Shown here one piece after another: positions 1 through 7,131 of a DNA stretch of 64,000 nucleotides (the first letter of the stretch is position 1; each line of letters opens with the position of its first letter). The notes beneath the pieces are model-generated. The model was not told where the DNA came from. It ran no database searches and saw nothing but the letters and a program-made list of their open reading frames with translations. The position numbers and the translations under genes are program-made. The stretch comes from Rubrivivax sp. (GTDB taxonomy: Bacteria > Pseudomonadota > Gammaproteobacteria > Burkholderiales > Burkholderiaceae_C). The DNA lies in the NCBI GenBank assembly GCA_022842595.1, contig JALHPF010000009.1:1-64000 (forward strand), written 5' to 3'.

Positions 1-20
1 GCAGCGAAGTAAAGGAGGAG

Positions 21-63
21 CCCACGGACCGTCAGGTGCCTCAGGCACCTGGCGGGCCGTGGG
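21..63 (-). terminator. Strong hairpin downstream of the permease pair
   Basis: The arms at 21-40 and 44-63 pair over about 20 positions with one mismatch and one G-U pair, around a 3-base loop. On the minus strand the hairpin lies about 115 bases after the stop of the last permease gene and is followed by a pyrimidine-rich tract rather than a clean T run. It may terminate or stabilise the permease transcript. Its role is inferred from structure and position only. Confidence 0.4.
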
Positions 64-178
64 CGGGGGACATGAGCGGAGGGGGCCACCCGGCTCGCCC
101 AGCCCAAGGGACCCGCGTCTACAGCCGAAGGGGTCCGAGCGAACGACTGCAACGGGCCGGCAGCAGCCATGCGCACGC

Positions 179-1114
179 TCACCGCAGCCGCGGGTTCAGC
201 GCGTCCCGGAGCCAGTCGCCCAGCAGGTTCACGCTGAGCGCGATCAGCACGAGCATGACGCCGGGGAAGATGGTGATCCACCATTCGCCGGAGAACAGGA
301 AGTCGTTGCCGACGCGGATGAGGGTGCCCAGCGACGGTGAGGTCGGCGGCACGCCGACGCCCAGGAACGACAGCGTGGCTTCGGTGAGGATGGCTGCCGC
401 CACCTGGATGGTGGCCAGCACCAGCACCGGGCCGGTGACGTTGGGCAGCACATGCTTGAACATGATGCGCAGTGGCGCCACGCCAATGACGCGCGCGGCC
501 TGCACATATTCCTTGTTGCGCTCGACCAGCGTGCTGCCGCGCACCGTGCGCGCGTACTGCACCCAGCCGGTCAGCGAAATGGCGACGATCAGCACGCCGA
601 AAGCCAGGCCTTCCTGGGCGTCAGGGAACATCGCCCTGCCGACGCCGTCGATCAATAGGGCCACCAGGATGCTGGGGAAGGACAGCATCACATCGCACAC
701 TCGCATGATGAAGGCGTCGGTCTTGCCGCCGACAAAGCCCGACAGCAGGCCCAGGCCGACGCCGACGATCAGCGACACCAGCACCGAGGCAAAGCCCACC
801 GCCAGCGAGATGCGGGCGCCATAGAACAGCGCCGACAGGATGTCGCGACCCTGGTCGTCGGTGCCCAGCAGATAGTTGCGGCTGCCGCCTTCCATCCAGG
901 CCGGGGGCAGGCGTGCGTCGGACAGGCTCAAGCTGGCCAGGTCGAAGGGGTTGTGCGGCGACACCCAGGGGGCGAACAGCGAGCAGAACAGGCACAGCAA
1001 GGCGATCACCGCGGCCACGATGGCCATCGGCGAGGTGCGAAAGCTGTACCAGACGTCGCTGTCGGCCCAGCGGGCGAAGAAGCCGGAATTGGCGTTGGTG
1101 GTGGCGGTGCTCAT
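179..1114 (-). CDS. ABC transporter permease, DppC/OppC type
   Basis: Inner-membrane permease of a peptide/nickel-family ABC importer, 311 residues, the usual size for DppC. A short cytoplasmic N-terminus precedes the first membrane segment (about residues 28-50), and several more hydrophobic segments follow. The EAA-type coupling loop that docks on the ATPase is visible as EYVQAARVIG near residue 205. The start ATG lies 10 bases after the stop of the partner permease, so the two are surely cotranscribed. No ATPase or binding-protein gene is in the window, so the substrate cannot be named; peptides are the family default. The gene ends before a strong hairpin. Confidence 0.9.
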   Translation of the reverse strand: MSTATTNANSGFFARWADSDVWYSFRTSPMAIVAAVIALLCLFCSLFAPWVSPHNPFDLASLSLSDARLPPAWMEGGSRNYLLGTDDQGRDILSALFYGARISLAVGFASVLVSLIVGVGLGLLSGFVGGKTDAFIMRVCDVMLSFPSILVALLIDGVGRAMFPDAQEGLAFGVLIVAISLTGWVQYARTVRGSTLVERNKEYVQAARVIGVAPLRIMFKHVLPNVTGPVLVLATIQVAAAILTEATLSFLGVGVPPTSPSLGTLIRVGNDFLFSGEWWITIFPGVMLVLIALSVNLLGDWLRDALNPRLR

Positions 1115-1124
1115 GGCATGGGCC

Positions 1125-2117
1125 TCAATGTCCGGTGCCCGAGCGCTCGATGCGCAGGCGCGGGTCGACCAGGAAGTACAGCAGGTCCACGACCAGATTG
1201 ACGATGACGAAGATCAGGGCGATCAGGCAAAGGTAGGCGGCCATCACCGGGATGTCGGCGAACTGCACCGCCTGGATGAATAGGAACCCCATCCCGGGCC
1301 ACTGGAACACGGTCTCGGTGATGATGGCAAAGGCGATCAGGCTGCCGAGTTGCAGGCCGGTGATGGTGATGACGGGCACCAGCGTGTTCTTCAATGCGTG
1401 GCCGAAGTAGACCGCGCGGTCCTGCAGGCCGCGGGCGCGCGCGAATTTCACGTAATCGGTGCGCAGCACCTCGAGCATCTCCGCGCGTACCAGGCGAAGG
1501 ATCAACGCCAGCTGGAAGACGCTGAGCGTGATGGCCGGCAGGATCAGGTGCTTCCATCCATCGGCCGTCAGCAGCCCGGTGGTCCATGAACTGGAACCGA
1601 AGAGGGCGACGGTGTCGCCGCGCCCGAAGCTGGGCAGCCACTTGAGCGTCACCGAGAACACCAGGATCAGCAGGATGCCGATGAGGAAGGTGGGCAGTGA
1701 GACGCCCAGCAAAGACAGCGTCATCACCAGCTGAGAACCAAAGCGCCCGCGCCGCAGCGCGGCATACACGCCGAGCGGCACGCCAACCACCAGCGCGATG
1801 ACGGCCGCTGCGAGCGCCAGTTCCAGGGTGGCCGGAAAACGTTCGGCGATCAGCACCGACACCTGTCGGCCCTGGCGCAGGCTCAGCCCGAATTCGCCCT
1901 GGACGGCATTGCCGACGAAGCGCGCGAACTGCACCGGAAAGGGAGCATCCAGGCCGAGGTCCTGGCGCAACTGGTCACGCTGCTCTTGCGTGGCGTCCTG
2001 GCCCAGGATGCTGGTGACGGGGTCCCCGACGAACTGAAACAGCATGAATGCGAGGAATGCCACCGTGAGCATCACGACGACAGCCTGCAACAAGCGGCGG
2101 AGAATGAAAGCGAACAT
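1125..2117 (-). CDS. ABC transporter permease, DppB/OppB type
   Basis: Partner permease of the DppC-like protein, 330 residues. It opens with the classic DppB N-terminus (MFAFILRRLLQAV), a membrane anchor followed by a periplasmic region with the GLDAPFPVQFARF pattern, then five further hydrophobic segments and an EAA loop (DYVKFARARG). I chose the ATG at 2117 over an upstream extension to 2219 because family members begin with this hydrophobic helix and the extension would run through a terminator hairpin. No good ribosome binding site precedes it, and only about 18 bases separate the start from the T run of the porin terminator, which suggests read-through expression from the porin gene. 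Confidence 0.9.
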   Translation of the reverse strand: MFAFILRRLLQAVVVMLTVAFLAFMLFQFVGDPVTSILGQDATQEQRDQLRQDLGLDAPFPVQFARFVGNAVQGEFGLSLRQGRQVSVLIAERFPATLELALAAAVIALVVGVPLGVYAALRRGRFGSQLVMTLSLLGVSLPTFLIGILLILVFSVTLKWLPSFGRGDTVALFGSSSWTTGLLTADGWKHLILPAITLSVFQLALILRLVRAEMLEVLRTDYVKFARARGLQDRAVYFGHALKNTLVPVITITGLQLGSLIAFAIITETVFQWPGMGFLFIQAVQFADIPVMAAYLCLIALIFVIVNLVVDLLYFLVDPRLRIERSGTGH

Positions 2118-2135
2118 CGCTGATGCGCAATACCG

Positions 2136-2165
2136 AAAAAGGGCTGCGGCAGTATGCCGCAGCCC
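2136..2165 (-). terminator. Intrinsic terminator after the first porin
   Basis: A perfect 10-bp stem (2141-2150 with 2156-2165) with a 5-base loop is followed on the minus strand by five T. It lies 73 bases after the porin stop and directly ahead of the DppB-like start, so it may attenuate rather than fully stop transcription. Confidence 0.85.
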
Positions 2166-2238
2166 TGGGGGCTGACCGACGTGGGCGCTGGCTAGACGCA
2201 ACCCCCGTGCCGGGGGCACGGGGCTGCGCGCAGCGGCA

Positions 2239-3471
2239 TCAGAAGCGGTGGCGGATACCCAGCGCCATGCTCGTGGAATCGGTGCCGGCGCTTGCCGTCA
2301 CGCCACCCAGGTAGCCGGCTCCGCCCGGGGCGGCCTGGCCCAGGCCGCTGTTGTCGAAGCGCGTGACGACGGCGTTGATGTCGGTGCGCTTGGACAGGGC
2401 GTAGCTGTAGGCCACGCCGAACGACTTGGTGTCGGAATTGGCCGGCCGCTTGTCGTCGTATTGCGTGTAGGCCAGGTAAATGGTGTTGGCGCCGGCTTCG
2501 ATCTTGTAGCCGACGTGGGCGAGCGTGCCGTCCTGCTTGAAGCCGTTGATGAAGGCGTTCTGCACGAGCCCGGCGGCGGCCGCGCCGACCACCGGCGTGA
2601 CGCTGGCAGCGATGCCCGACAGGCCGCTGGGGTTGTCGTCCTTCACCGAACCCCAGGCGCCGAACAGGCGGCCCGGGCCCATGCCCAGAGAAGCGCCGAC
2701 GATGGTGCTGGTGAGCGACTTCGCGCCGCGTTCGTTTTCACGCGTGTTGTAGCCCGCGCCGACCGAGAAGTTGCTGCCCTTGTACATGGCCATGGCGCCA
2801 AGGAAACGGCCGGTGCTGGCCGAACCTTCGCCCGCCGCTGCCATGGCCGAAGCCGTGAAGCCGCCCAGCTGGATGCGGTATTGCAGGGCATTCGACAGCC
2901 GGATGTCGAACGAGGCCGGCAGCGAGGCCACCTGGCCGGCCGCCAGGCTGGACTGCGTGCCCAGCGTGTCGAACGTGGCGGAAACCTCGTAGCCCGGCGT
3001 GTACTGGCGACCGGCGAGCACAGCACCGACCGGCGTGACCAGCCCGACGAACGCCTGGCGGTCCCAGAAGCCACCGGCCTGGTTGACGCCGATGCCGGCG
3101 CCGATGGTCGAGCCCACCGCCGTGACCACGGGTTGCAGCGTGGCGGGCAGACCCAGGCGTGCCGCCTGGGCGACACGGTCGGGCAGCTGCGAGCCGCTGG
3201 GCGGCCGATTGCTCACGCCGCCAGTGTCGATCTCCAGCCGGTGTTCCAGCGTGCCGATCGCACGCCAGCCGCCGCCCAGGTCTTCACTGATGCGAAACCC
3301 CAGGCGCGAGCCGTCCATGATGCCGCTGACGAGCTGCTTGACGCTGCCGCCGCGCAATCCCGAGACACTGGTGACACCGGCATCGACGACGCCGTAGATG
3401 GTGACGCTGGACTGGGCGCAGACCGCGGCGCTGGCGCTGGCCAGCAGGGTGAAGAGGAGCTTTTGTTTCAT
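2239..3471 (-). CDS. Outer-membrane porin (Porin_4 family)
   Basis: General diffusion porin, 410 residues, forming a 16-stranded trimeric barrel in the outer membrane by family analogy. It has a signal peptide (MKQKLLFTLLASASAAVCA), then the mature start QSSVTIYGVVDAG that is typical of betaproteobacterial porins. It ends in GIRHRF; the terminal Phe is the BAM-complex recognition residue. The ATG at 3471 was preferred to an upstream start at 3687 because it gives the signal peptide directly. It is longer than the second porin at 4466-5503, and the two share the family layout but not close sequence. An inverted repeat sits about 20 bases upstream of the start, and a strong terminator follows. 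Confidence 0.93.
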   Translation of the reverse strand: MKQKLLFTLLASASAAVCAQSSVTIYGVVDAGVTSVSGLRGGSVKQLVSGIMDGSRLGFRISEDLGGGWRAIGTLEHRLEIDTGGVSNRPPSGSQLPDRVAQAARLGLPATLQPVVTAVGSTIGAGIGVNQAGGFWDRQAFVGLVTPVGAVLAGRQYTPGYEVSATFDTLGTQSSLAAGQVASLPASFDIRLSNALQYRIQLGGFTASAMAAAGEGSASTGRFLGAMAMYKGSNFSVGAGYNTRENERGAKSLTSTIVGASLGMGPGRLFGAWGSVKDDNPSGLSGIAASVTPVVGAAAAGLVQNAFINGFKQDGTLAHVGYKIEAGANTIYLAYTQYDDKRPANSDTKSFGVAYSYALSKRTDINAVVTRFDNSGLGQAAPGGAGYLGGVTASAGTDSTSMALGIRHRF

Positions 3472-3491
3472 GACAGATGACAAAGGTTGAG

Positions 3492-3507
3492 GTCTGGCAG
3501 GCCAGAC
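3492..3507. repeat. Short perfect inverted repeat in the porin 5' region
   Basis: Arms 3492-3498 and 3501-3507 are perfect complements with two bases between them. It sits 21-36 bases upstream of the porin ATG, where it could be an operator or an mRNA hairpin affecting translation. Only the symmetry is seen; function is inferred. Confidence 0.35.
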
Positions 3508-3619
3508 GTGCAGGATTCCGGGAGTTTGCGGGCTTCGGCAGGGTCTGCCACTACGGGCTTGCACCCAGTTTGTGCATGGCAGCAACAGCCGGGATGCCCG
3601 CAGAAAGCGCTGCGGGGGG

Positions 3620-4360
3620 TCAAGGCTGCCGGTTGACTGGCGCCTCGGCTGCCAGCGGGTGCACCGAAACCGTGCCATACCAGGCACTTGCCTGGCTTGC
3701 GGTGTTGTCGCTGTCCGTCATCATGGCCACCGACACCAGCGGTCCGGGGTCTTCGCCGAAGGCGCGGCGGAAGTCGGCCCGCAGATCGCGCCGGTGGTCG
3801 CGCCAGCGGCCGAGGTCACCCGGGCCGGTGTCGACGACGATCTTTCGAATGCGATCGGTGCGCGGGTTGACGATGACGCTGCCCACCGGGGCCTGGTTGT
3901 CCCACACGTACATCAGCGTGGCATACGGCGGCCGTTCACCGGTCAGAGCCTCGGCCAGGTCGAACATCATGCGCGTGCGTGCGGGCAAGGCCGCCGCGTC
4001 GCCGGCAAAGCCGAACATGACGCGGGCCGCGGCGTCCTCGCGGTTCACGTCGGCCACGCTGGCCAGGGGCGGCAAGGCCGGCACCCACCAGGAGAAGCTC
4101 ACGTCGCCCAGTGCCTCTGCGGCCACGCTGAGCTTGCGCCGCCACATGCTGGCCGAGCGTTCGGAGTTGGCGGCAATGGCTGAACGGCCGTCCTTGAAAG
4201 CCAGGGCGTATCGGGTGGCCGCCTTGCCCGGCAAGCCGACGTCGTGCCAGTCGCCGGCGCCCGGTGGCGCAGGGGGTGTGCTGGTGCATGCGCTCAGCGC
4301 CAAGGCAATGGCAATGGCTGGCAGATGCAGGCGGAAACGCCGTAGAGGGACAGGGTTCAC
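3620..4360 (-). CDS. DUF3047 family lipoprotein
   Basis: Predicted lipoprotein of the DUF3047 family, 246 residues; no biochemical role is established for the family. The N-terminus has two Arg, a hydrophobic core and a lipobox LSAC near residues 22-25. The body carries the family blocks VGLPGKAATRY, LPARTRMMFDLAEALTG, YATLMYVW, NPRTDRIRKIV and VAVAMMTDSDNT (approximate wording). No ATG is available: I chose GTG at 4360, which gives a compact lipoprotein signal, while GTG at 4396 would add 12 residues and touch the terminator of the upstream porin. Lying between two porins on the same strand, it may act in the envelope. Confidence 0.8.
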   Translation of the reverse strand: MNPVPLRRFRLHLPAIAIALALSACTSTPPAPPGAGDWHDVGLPGKAATRYALAFKDGRSAIAANSERSASMWRRKLSVAAEALGDVSFSWWVPALPPLASVADVNREDAAARVMFGFAGDAAALPARTRMMFDLAEALTGERPPYATLMYVWDNQAPVGSVIVNPRTDRIRKIVVDTGPGDLGRWRDHRRDLRADFRRAFGEDPGPLVSVAMMTDSDNTASQASAWYGTVSVHPLAAEAPVNRQP

Positions 4361-4398
4361 AGTGGCGGGGGTCAGGGGCAGGGGTGAGAAGGTCACTC

Positions 4399-4427
4399 AA
4401 AAAAAAAGGCCGCCCGAAGGCGGCCTT
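4399..4427 (-). terminator. Intrinsic terminator after the second porin
   Basis: A 7-bp all-GC stem (4408-4414 with 4419-4425) with a CGAA loop is followed on the minus strand by nine T (4407-4399). It lies about 40 bases after the porin stop at 4466 and is a textbook Rho-independent terminator. Confidence 0.92.
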
Positions 4428-4465
4428 GGTTTCAGCTGGTACGCAGCGCGTGCCGCTGAAAAGGG

Positions 4466-5503
4466 TCAGAAGCTGTGGCGCATGCCGAACTCGTAACCCG
4501 TGGACTTGAAGCCACGGGCGATCTGCGCGGCGGTCGGGGCGATGCCCGAGCCACTGGCCGTGAAGCCCGAACCCGCCTCGTTGTCCACCTGGCTGGCGGT
4601 GGCGTACAGCGCGGTGCGCTTCGACAGGTCGTACTGATAACCCACGCCGATCTGGGTGGCCTTGCGGAAGTCGCTGGTCTTGCCGTAGGTCAGCTTGATC
4701 GAGCTGGCGCCGAAGGGAATGACACCGGCGACCGTGTAGTTCTTCAGCTCGGAACCGCTGTACTTGTAGCTGTGGTACTGACCCAGCAGGCGCATGAAGC
4801 CCAGGTCGTACGAACCGCCGAAGTTGTAGGCCTTGACGTCGTCGACCATCGTGCCGGTCTTGTCGGTGATGCCATAGGCAAAAGCGATGTTGAGCGGGCC
4901 GGCCGCGTAGCCGATGCGGCCACCGATGTACTTGTTGCCCGTGCGGCCTTCGCCCGCTGCGACGTTGAACTGGCCGTAAATGCCGCCCAAGCCGCCCGGC
5001 AGGAAGTAGCCGATGCTGTTGTCAGCACGGACCAGGGTCGTGGCCAGGCCACCCGGGATCGCGATGATGTTGTTCTGTGCAGCGACGCCGACGGTGTTGT
5101 ACGGGTCGAACAGCGTGTGCGTCCAGAAGGTCGGGGTGTAGTCCCGGCCCAGGCGGATCTCGCCCCAGTTGCCAGACAGGCTGACCGTCGAGCGCCGTGT
5201 CCAGGTCAGGCCGCCAGGCGTAGCGCCCGGGGCGACGTTGGCAGAACCGCCGCCGGTGTCGGGCGCAATGGCGGCTTCCAGCCAGAAGCTGGCACGCAGA
5301 CCACCACCCATGTCTTCGACGCCGCGGAAGATCAGGCGGTTAGAAGCTGCACCTTCAGGGCTCAGCGTCTTGACCTCGCCGCCGGGGTTCTTGACGCTGC
5401 GGGCTGCCAGGTCGACGATGCCACCGATAGTCACCGACGATTGGGCGGATGCCGCACCGGCAACCGCCATCAGTGCGGCCATGGCGAGCAGTGATCTTTT
5501 CAT
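4466..5503 (-). CDS. Outer-membrane porin (Porin_4 family)
   Basis: Second general porin, 345 residues. It has a signal peptide (MKRSLLAMAALMAVAGAASA) followed by the mature start QSSVTIGGIVDLA, beta-strand-rich repeats, the conserved block GVEDMGGGLRASFWLE, and a C-terminus GMRHSF ending in Phe. A strong ribosome binding site (AGGAGA) sits 9 bases upstream of the ATG. With its own terminator it forms a single-gene unit, as expected for an abundant porin. Its pore selectivity cannot be read from the sequence. Confidence 0.94.
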   Translation of the reverse strand: MKRSLLAMAALMAVAGAASAQSSVTIGGIVDLAARSVKNPGGEVKTLSPEGAASNRLIFRGVEDMGGGLRASFWLEAAIAPDTGGGSANVAPGATPGGLTWTRRSTVSLSGNWGEIRLGRDYTPTFWTHTLFDPYNTVGVAAQNNIIAIPGGLATTLVRADNSIGYFLPGGLGGIYGQFNVAAGEGRTGNKYIGGRIGYAAGPLNIAFAYGITDKTGTMVDDVKAYNFGGSYDLGFMRLLGQYHSYKYSGSELKNYTVAGVIPFGASSIKLTYGKTSDFRKATQIGVGYQYDLSKRTALYATASQVDNEAGSGFTASGSGIAPTAAQIARGFKSTGYEFGMRHSF

Positions 5504-5737
5504 TGCGTTTATCTCCTAGGTTGAAAACGAGGTCCCGGTCGCGAAAGACATTTGCGTGACCAACCCACCGGGCCGACCTCCGTTTGGAAGTTCGACAGAT
5601 TGCACCAGACGCGTCAGCAGGTTCACCTAGGCATAATCCTGGAGCACGCAGCTTTGTTGCAGCTCAACAACGCATAGATGCACGAATTCGCACCGTTTCG
5701 GTGCGGTAAATCGGAGTCCGGCGCGCCGGTTCAAGCC

Positions 5738-6364
5738 ATGACCCCCATCGACCGTGTCCTGTCCAGCATCGACAACGCCCTGCGCACGGTGGCGGGCTCC
5801 GCGCATGCCGGCCGCCCCAGCCCGGCCAGCGCTCATGCCGACACCGAGATGGCGGCCGACGACCGTGCGCTGTCGGGCGCGCTGATGCGCGTCAATCATG
5901 TCGGCGAAGTCTGCGCCCAGGCCCTCTACCAGGCGCAGGCACTCACCGCGCGCCACGAAGGCCTGCGCCAGAAGATGCTGCATGCCGCCAAGGAAGAGAC
6001 TGACCATCTCGCCTGGACACAGCAGCGGATGGACGAACTCGGCGCGCGCCCCAGTCTGCTGAACCCGCTCTGGTACGCAGGCTCCTTTGCCATCGGCCTG
6101 CTGGCCGGCCGGCTGGGTGACGCCAGAAGCCTGGGCTTCGTGGTCGAGACCGAGCGCCAGGTCGAGCAACACCTGGCCGGCCACCTGAGCCGCTTGCCCG
6201 TGGCCGACGAACGCTCGCGCGCGATCGTGGCAACGATGCAGGACGACGAGCGCCGCCATGCCGACGAGGCCCTGGAGGCGGGCGCCAAGGAGCTGCCGCA
6301 GCCCGTTCGCTGGCTGATGAAGGGCGCGGCGCGCGTGATGACTGGAACCGCGCAGCGCATCTAG
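5738..6364 (+). CDS. coq7: Ubiquinone hydroxylase Coq7 (demethoxy-ubiquinone hydroxylase)
   Basis: Di-iron monooxygenase that hydroxylates 2-polyprenyl-3-methyl-6-methoxy-1,4-benzoquinone in ubiquinone synthesis, acting at the inner membrane face. The 208-residue protein shows the ferritin-like ligand set: E57 in [13 protein letters not shown] at 87-90, E139, and DDERRH with E171 and H174. A hydrophobic stretch (about 110-125) fits membrane association. The start at 5738 matches relatives; an in-frame ATG at 5678 would add 20 residues with no homology-like features. It is monocistronic between divergent and convergent neighbours. Confidence 0.93.
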   Translation: MTPIDRVLSSIDNALRTVAGSAHAGRPSPASAHADTEMAADDRALSGALMRVNHVGEVCAQALYQAQALTARHEGLRQKMLHAAKEETDHLAWTQQRMDELGARPSLLNPLWYAGSFAIGLLAGRLGDARSLGFVVETERQVEQHLAGHLSRLPVADERSRAIVATMQDDERRHADEALEAGAKELPQPVRWLMKGAARVMTGTAQRI

Positions 6365-6399
6365 CCACCCAGGCCCGGCGGGCCCGGCCGGCCCGGTGA

Positions 6400-6852
6400 C
6401 TAGCCCTCGACGATCTCGAAGCCGGTGGTGATCTCGGCGGTCTTTGCCAGCATGATGCTGGCCGAGCAGTACTTCTCGTGCGACATCGCAATGGCGCGTT
6501 CCACGGCGGCAGCCGGCAGCCCGCGGCCGGTGACGGTGAACTGCATGTGGATGCGCGTGAACACCTTCGGGTCCTGCGGCGCGCGCTCGGCCTGCAGTTT
6601 CACCGTGCAGCCGCGCACCTCGTGGCGGCCACGCTTGAGGATCAGGACCACGTCATAGGCCGTGCAGCCGCCGGTGCCGGCCAGCACGGTTTCCATCGGC
6701 CGTGGCGCGAGGTTGCGGCCGCCGCCGTCGGGCGCGCCGTCCATCGTGATGAAGTGGCCGCTGCCGGTTTCGGCGATGAAGCCCATGCCGGTGCCCGGCA
6801 GCCAGTTGATGGTGCATTCCATGGTGTTCAGGCCCTGTTTTGGCGCAGTCAT
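6400..6852 (-). CDS. OsmC-like family protein (YhfA type)
   Basis: Small thiol-dependent protein of the OsmC/Ohr fold, 150 residues. The pair of redox cysteines expected in this fold is present in GGCTAYDV and in EKYCSAS, and the conserved GRNLAPRPMETVLAG block lies between strands. It resembles the YhfA branch rather than Ohr, so hydroperoxide reduction is plausible but not certain. ATG at 6852 is given; ATG at 6822 (MECTINWL) matches the start of YhfA-type relatives equally well, and neither has a strong ribosome binding site. It is convergent with coq7. Confidence 0.85.
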   Translation of the reverse strand: MTAPKQGLNTMECTINWLPGTGMGFIAETGSGHFITMDGAPDGGGRNLAPRPMETVLAGTGGCTAYDVVLILKRGRHEVRGCTVKLQAERAPQDPKVFTRIHMQFTVTGRGLPAAAVERAIAMSHEKYCSASIMLAKTAEITTGFEIVEG

Positions 6853-6929
6853 TGCATCGTTGTAGCGCAGGCGCGTGGCGCCGCCCGGATTCTGGCGCGC
6901 CCCGCGCGAAAACGAATCGCAAGAGCATA

Positions 6930-6958
6930 TTGCACCGCAGCAAAAGCCTGGGTAGACT
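6930..6958 (+). promoter_or_regulatory. Sigma-70-type promoter for the leader/small RNA
   Basis: A -35 box TTGCAC (6930-6935) and a -10 box TAGACT (6953-6958) are separated by exactly 17 bases. Start of transcription would fall near 6965. This is the best-formed promoter I saw in the window. Confidence 0.6.
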
Positions 6959-6964
6959 GCGGCG

Positions 6965-7057
6965 CATGGGCTGTCGGCGATGGCCCGCCATTTGTCTCCT
7001 CCACCTCCTCCAATGGTGGATTCAGCCCGGTGCCGCAAGGCGCCGGGCTTTTTTCTT
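6965..7057 (+). ncRNA. Candidate small RNA or terminated leader upstream of ilvA
   Basis: A unit of about 90 bases lies between a promoter and an intrinsic terminator and contains no convincing coding sequence. It has a C-rich segment with repeated CCTCC (6996-7002 and 7003-7011), complementary to Shine-Dalgarno sequences, and a small hairpin (TCCACC at 7000-7005 with GGTGGA at 7015-7020). The terminator has an 11-bp stem with a GCAA tetraloop (7024-7049) and a T run. Such CUCC-rich loops are known from regulatory RNAs that mask ribosome binding sites. Alternatively it is an attenuator for ilvA, which starts 75 bases further on. Confidence 0.45.
7024..7057 (+). terminator. Intrinsic terminator of the leader unit
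   Basis: Stem 7024-7034 pairs with 7039-7049 (one G-U pair), with a GCAA loop, followed by six T, C and two T. No protein gene on the plus strand ends just before it, which is what marks the upstream unit as a separate transcript. Confidence 0.85.
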
Positions 7058-7131
7058 GGGGATAGCCGGTCGTGCCCTCGGCCTATGATCGGCGCCCCTC
7101 GCCGTTCGACGACCCCCGGAGCCCCCCCACG

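Noticed and set aside
36..824. Plus-strand frame over the ABC permease
   Set aside because: The minus strand encodes a clear DppC-like permease; the frame is its shadow.
6966..7088. Leader peptide with Leu and Trp codons for ilvA attenuation
   Set aside because: The frame runs through the terminator before a stop, so it is not a classical leader peptide; codon choice does not match isoleucine control.
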